This document shows positions 60,605-64,000 of a stretch of DNA of 64,000 nt, in pieces. The notes under the pieces were generated by a model. It saw only the letters and a list, made by a program, of their open reading frames with translations. It was not told the origin of the DNA and made no database searches. Source of the stretch: Virgibacillus_R byunsanensis (lineage in GTDB: Bacteria > Bacillota > Bacilli > Bacillales > Amphibacillaceae). Both the position numbers and the translations under genes were made by a program. Position 1 is the first letter of the stretch; each line of letters opens with the position of its first letter. The stretch is from contig NZ_JBHTKJ010000012.1 in the NCBI RefSeq assembly GCF_042675965.1, positions 186,001 to 250,000 on the forward strand, in the 5' to 3' direction.

Positions 60605-63259
60605 TTATTTTTTTGTGAATCCAAATAATACAGTCGGTAAAGCGGAGAGAACAAGGATAAACATCCAATCTCTAACACCTAAGAAAGTAGTATGGAAAAT
60701 AGGTTGTAAAGGTTCCCAGTAAATAACGATGAGTAGTAACAGTAGCGATGAAATAACGGCAAAAATTAAATACATATTTTCAAACGGGTTTCTTGAAAAA
60801 ACCGTATTTTCACAGCGACAGTCAAATACATGTATTAATTGGGCCATTACCAACGTTGTAAAAGCTACTGTTTGCCCATATATTAAATTATCCGGGTTAT
60901 TTTGATAGGTCAACATAAATGCTATTAATGTTACCAATCCTATTAAAATACCACGACTTATGATTTTAAATCCTAGGCCTCTGGCAAATATTCCTTCCCG
61001 TGGATTTCTTGGGCCTTGTTTCATGACATTTTCCTCAGATTTATCTAAGCCTAGCGCCATGGCAGGAAGCCCATCTGTAACCAGGTTCACCCATAATATT
61101 TGTACAGGCACTAATGGTAACGGCAATGCCAATAACATCGCAAACAACATCACCAAAATCTCCCCAACGTTTGATGCTAGTAAATAACGAATAAATTTAC
61201 GTATGTTTTCATAAATGTTACGGCCTTCTTTAATGGCTGCTTTAATCGTTGCAAAGTTATCATCCATTAGAATAAGTGAAGAGGCTTCTTTCGTTACATC
61301 TGTTCCGCTTCTCCCCATACTAATACCAATATTACTCGCTTTAATAGCAGGTGCATCATTAACACCATCACCAGTCATAGCAACGATATGACCTTTTTCT
61401 TGGAAAGCTTGTACGATCTTTAATTTATGTTCTGGGGTAACTCGGGCAAATACATAAACTCGTTCAATGATGTCTCGAAGTTCTGTAACAGACATTTGAT
61501 TTAGCTGGTATCCGTCTAATACCAACCCCTCACTTGGAAGTAAATCTAAATTAATTGCTATTGCTCGTGCTGTTTTCTCATGATCTCCTGTAATCATTAC
61601 TGTTTTAATACCAGCTTCCTTACATTCTTTTATGGCTGTTTTTACTTCTTTTCTTGGAGGGTCCATCATGCCATATAACCCAATAAACGTTAAATCTTTT
61701 TCTATTGAAATAGGATCGATCGAATCATTTTTAGAAATAGGTTTCATCCCGATTGCAATAGTACGCAATGCCTTTTCAGCCATCTTGTTGATGGCTTCAT
61801 CAATACCTTTTTTATCCTCCGCTCTTAATAGCTTCCTACCACTATCATCGAGAAAAAAGGATGATCTTGGGAGCAATACGTCTGGTGCACCTTTTGTTAT
61901 AATAAAACGGCGCTTATTCTCATCTTCTACAATAACACTCATTCGTTTTCGGTCTGAATCAAAGGGAATTTCCTTTATTACTTTATATTGTTCATCATCA
62001 GTTGGTGACAGACCCATTTTTCTAGCTGCAACTAGTAACGCACCTTCAGTTGGATCTCCATCAACTAGGTACTTCCCTTTTTTGACTTGTAAGGATGAAT
62101 TATTACAAAGCATTCCATATAATAACATCGATTCTAAATGTGGGTACGCGCGATCTACTTTCGTTTTATTCAGAAAGTAATCTCCACGGATGTCGTATCC
62201 ATCTCCACTTACATATAAGTATTGACCGTTTATATAAACTTCCTTAACTGTCATCTGGTTTTCCGTCATTGTTCCAGTTTTATCTGAACAAATAACAGAA
62301 GCACATCCTAATGTTTCAACGGCTGATAACTTCCTTACGATTGCTTTTTTCTTGATCATACGTTGAACTCCTAGTGACAATGCAACTGTCACAATTGCAG
62401 GCAACCCCTCTGGAATAGCTGCAACTGCCAATGAAACCCCTGCTAAGAACATATTATAAACAGGATGCCCCTGATACACACCAATACCTACTACTAAAGC
62501 TGTTAAAAATAACGCCAAAACAATTAGTATTTTACCTAATTCTGCTAATTTATATTCCAGTGGTGTTACAGATTTTTTTGTTTTTACCATTAGGGAAGCA
62601 ATTTGTCCCATTACGGTATTCATTCCAGTACCAACCACAATACCCGTAGCTGATCCGCGTGTTACCAATGTTCCCATAAACCCCATATTCACCTGGTCTT
62701 GGGGATCAAGTTGATCTTTTGAAATGGCTGTTGCGTGTTTCATGACAGGTAAAGATTCTCCAGTTAAAGCAGATTCTTCCGTTTCAAGACTATTTGATTT
62801 TACGATACGAAGATCTGCTGAAATACGATCTCCGCTATTAATCCGTACAACATCTCCAACAACCAATTCATGTGATGGGATTTTACTCCACTCACTATCT
62901 CGTAAGACATTCGCTACTGGTGCGGATAACTCTTTTAGCTTTGATAACGATTTCTCTGCTTTTTGTTCTTGAAAAAATCCTATAAATCCATTAACAAGTA
63001 CAATAACCATAATAGCAATAGCATCAACATACTCACCGAGTAATCCAGCTATTAATGTGGCTGCCAATAACACTAGCACCATAAAATCCTGAAATTGTTT
63101 TAGAAAAATTAACCACTTGGATGTATTTTTTTCAGTTTCTAATACGTTTAACCCAAATTGTTTACGGCGCTCGTCCACTTTCTTAGCTGAAAGTCCCCTG
63201 TTAGTAGTTACATGCAGCTTTTGTTCCACTCGATCTACGTCCATTTGATACCATTTCAC
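60605..63259 (-). CDS. yloB: YloB, calcium-transporting P-type ATPase
   Basis: A P2A-type cation pump like the B. subtilis calcium ATPase YloB, which functions in sporulation and spore germination. The 884-residue protein has an N-terminal cytoplasmic segment, ALTGESLPV (actuator), IPEGL in the ion-binding helix (282-286), phosphorylated Asp326 in CSDKTGTMT, TGDGVNDAPA, and a C-terminal membrane bundle. I use GTG 63259, eight bases after GGAGG; 19 upstream codons are open but unsupported. Confidence 0.95.
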   Translation of the reverse strand: MKWYQMDVDRVEQKLHVTTNRGLSAKKVDERRKQFGLNVLETEKNTSKWLIFLKQFQDFMVLVLLAATLIAGLLGEYVDAIAIMVIVLVNGFIGFFQEQKAEKSLSKLKELSAPVANVLRDSEWSKIPSHELVVGDVVRINSGDRISADLRIVKSNSLETEESALTGESLPVMKHATAISKDQLDPQDQVNMGFMGTLVTRGSATGIVVGTGMNTVMGQIASLMVKTKKSVTPLEYKLAELGKILIVLALFLTALVVGIGVYQGHPVYNMFLAGVSLAVAAIPEGLPAIVTVALSLGVQRMIKKKAIVRKLSAVETLGCASVICSDKTGTMTENQMTVKEVYINGQYLYVSGDGYDIRGDYFLNKTKVDRAYPHLESMLLYGMLCNNSSLQVKKGKYLVDGDPTEGALLVAARKMGLSPTDDEQYKVIKEIPFDSDRKRMSVIVEDENKRRFIITKGAPDVLLPRSSFFLDDSGRKLLRAEDKKGIDEAINKMAEKALRTIAIGMKPISKNDSIDPISIEKDLTFIGLYGMMDPPRKEVKTAIKECKEAGIKTVMITGDHEKTARAIAINLDLLPSEGLVLDGYQLNQMSVTELRDIIERVYVFARVTPEHKLKIVQAFQEKGHIVAMTGDGVNDAPAIKASNIGISMGRSGTDVTKEASSLILMDDNFATIKAAIKEGRNIYENIRKFIRYLLASNVGEILVMLFAMLLALPLPLVPVQILWVNLVTDGLPAMALGLDKSEENVMKQGPRNPREGIFARGLGFKIISRGILIGLVTLIAFMLTYQNNPDNLIYGQTVAFTTLVMAQLIHVFDCRCENTVFSRNPFENMYLIFAVISSLLLLLIVIYWEPLQPIFHTTFLGVRDWMFILVLSALPTVLFGFTKK

Positions 63260-63358
63260 AACGCATTCCTCCAGCTTCGTCTGTATGCTTAAGTAAAAAT
63301 AGATATAGTTGTCCAATCATTCTTTATATGAATATCTATGCAGACTCCTTGGAAAAAA

Positions 63359-63367
63359 TGCTATAAT
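63359..63367 (+). promoter_or_regulatory. Extended -10 promoter for rqcH
   Basis: TGCTATAAT (TGnTATAAT) 19 bases upstream of the start codon; the -35 region is poor. The transcript would have a very short leader that starts near the GAGGTG ribosome binding site. Confidence 0.5.
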
Positions 63368-63385
63368 TACGCATGAGGTGATTGA

Positions 63386-64000
63386 ATGCCATTTGATGGA
63401 ATCGTTACTCGAGCAGTAACAAAAGAACTTAGTGACACTATTATTCCTGGTAAAATTAACAAAATATATCAACCAACTGAAACCGAACTAGTATTCACCA
63501 TACGTAGTCAAGGGACGAATCATACACTCCTTTTATCTATTCACCCTATGTACGCACGTGTTCACCTGACAAAGGATGTTTATAAAAATCCTAAGGAGCC
63601 ATCCATGTTTTGTATGCTCCTTCGTAAGCATTTATCCGGTGCCATTGTTGAATCTATAGAGCAGTATGGGATGGAGCGAATCATAACCTTCACGATTAAA
63701 ATGCGAAACGAAATCGGTGATACTGTCTATAAATCGTTAATTGTAGAGTTAATGGGAAAACATAGTAATGTTATGCTAGTCGACCAAGATAAGGGACATA
63801 TCATTGACAGTTTAAAGCATGTTTCTATGGCACAGAACCGTTTTCGAACCATATTACCAGGGCATGAATATAAAATGCCACCAACTCAAAATAAGTTAAA
63901 CTTATTGAAAATAGACAGTGAAACATTTATCAAAAAAATCGATTTTAATACTGGTAAAATAGATATGCAGATCGTTCATGCACTAGTAGGTGTTTCGCCT
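63386..64000 (+). CDS. rqcH: RqcH (YloA/FbpA), NFACT-family ribosome quality-control factor (5' part)
   Basis: RqcH adds C-terminal alanine tails to stalled nascent chains on free 50S subunits. The first 205 residues are present: MPFDGIVTRAVTKELSDTI, GKINKIYQPTETELVFTIR, FCMLLRKHLSGAIVESIEQYG, and VELMGKHSNVMLVDQD, all from the NFACT-N domain. The gene runs off the right edge. It is divergent from yloB, as in B. subtilis. Confidence 0.96.
   Translation, partial: MPFDGIVTRAVTKELSDTIIPGKINKIYQPTETELVFTIRSQGTNHTLLLSIHPMYARVHLTKDVYKNPKEPSMFCMLLRKHLSGAIVESIEQYGMERIITFTIKMRNEIGDTVYKSLIVELMGKHSNVMLVDQDKGHIIDSLKHVSMAQNRFRTILPGHEYKMPPTQNKLNLLKIDSETFIKKIDFNTGKIDMQIVHALVGVSP

Noticed and set aside
61632..62180. 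182-codon plus-strand frame opposite yloB
   Set aside because: Antisense shadow of the P-type ATPase; low-complexity Ser/Phe-rich product.

Overview
This window is one contiguous piece of a low-GC Firmicutes chromosome. Gene order matches the Bacillus subtilis fliI-to-yloA region almost gene for gene, inverted here so that nearly everything lies on the minus strand. CodY, SpoVM, FapR, RemA, PrkC/PrpC and RbgA point to an endospore-forming, flagellated member of the Bacillaceae. The style of the intergenic repeats suggests the Oceanobacillus/Virgibacillus neighbourhood; that placement is inference.

Layout from left to right: (1) 1-5807, the start of the fla/che operon read leftward (flgB-flgC-fliE-fliF-fliG-fliH-fliI, the last cut by the window edge). 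(2) 5808-7870, about 2 kb of gene-free mobile debris with two repeat types and a decayed IS200-type transposase. (3) 7871-11764, xerC-hslV-hslU-codY with its own sigma-A promoter. (4) 11976-17351, topA, dprA and sucCD. (5) 17400-20271, rnhB with the FliK-like ylqG and FlhB-tail-like ylqH. (6) 20272-23701, rbgA, lepB and rplS interspersed with repeats. (7) 23724-33737, trmD-rimM-ylqD-khpA-rpsP, ffh-ylxM, ftsY-smc and rnc, with a small DUF1128 gene inserted on the opposite strand between rnc and smc. (8) 33832-37475, the FapR-controlled lipid genes fapR-plsX-fabD-fabG-acpP. (9) 37485-45289, recG, the two-subunit serine dehydratase, an inserted purine-type permease, fakA and yloU. (10) 45613-54098, rpmB, spoVM, thiN, rpe, rsgA, prkC, prpC, rsmB and fmt. 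(11) 54719-64000, priA, coaBC, rpoZ, gmk, remA, yloC, a calcium-type P-ATPase and the first part of rqcH.

Functionally this is core growth machinery: ribosome maturation and the SRP pathway, phospholipid and fatty acid initiation, DNA topology and recombination, translation initiation and formylation, (p)ppGpp-independent nutrient sensing (CodY), and the muropeptide-sensing kinase/phosphatase pair. I found no defence system, CRISPR array, prophage, biosynthetic cluster, tRNA or rRNA.

The unusual content lies between genes. Six copies of a long GC-rich, hairpin-rich repeat carry terminal inverted repeats and interchangeable internal modules. One copy contains a nested 119-bp miniature transposon whose TA target duplication can be read directly against an uninterrupted sister copy. 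Two genes expected from B. subtilis synteny, trmFO and def, are absent from their usual places. Three protein-level oddities were noted: HslV has no Ser or Thr after any possible start Met, RbgA has Met in place of the G4 Asn, and SpoVM is one residue longer than usual. I see no convincing new multi-gene system; the repeat family is the best candidate for something not yet explained.
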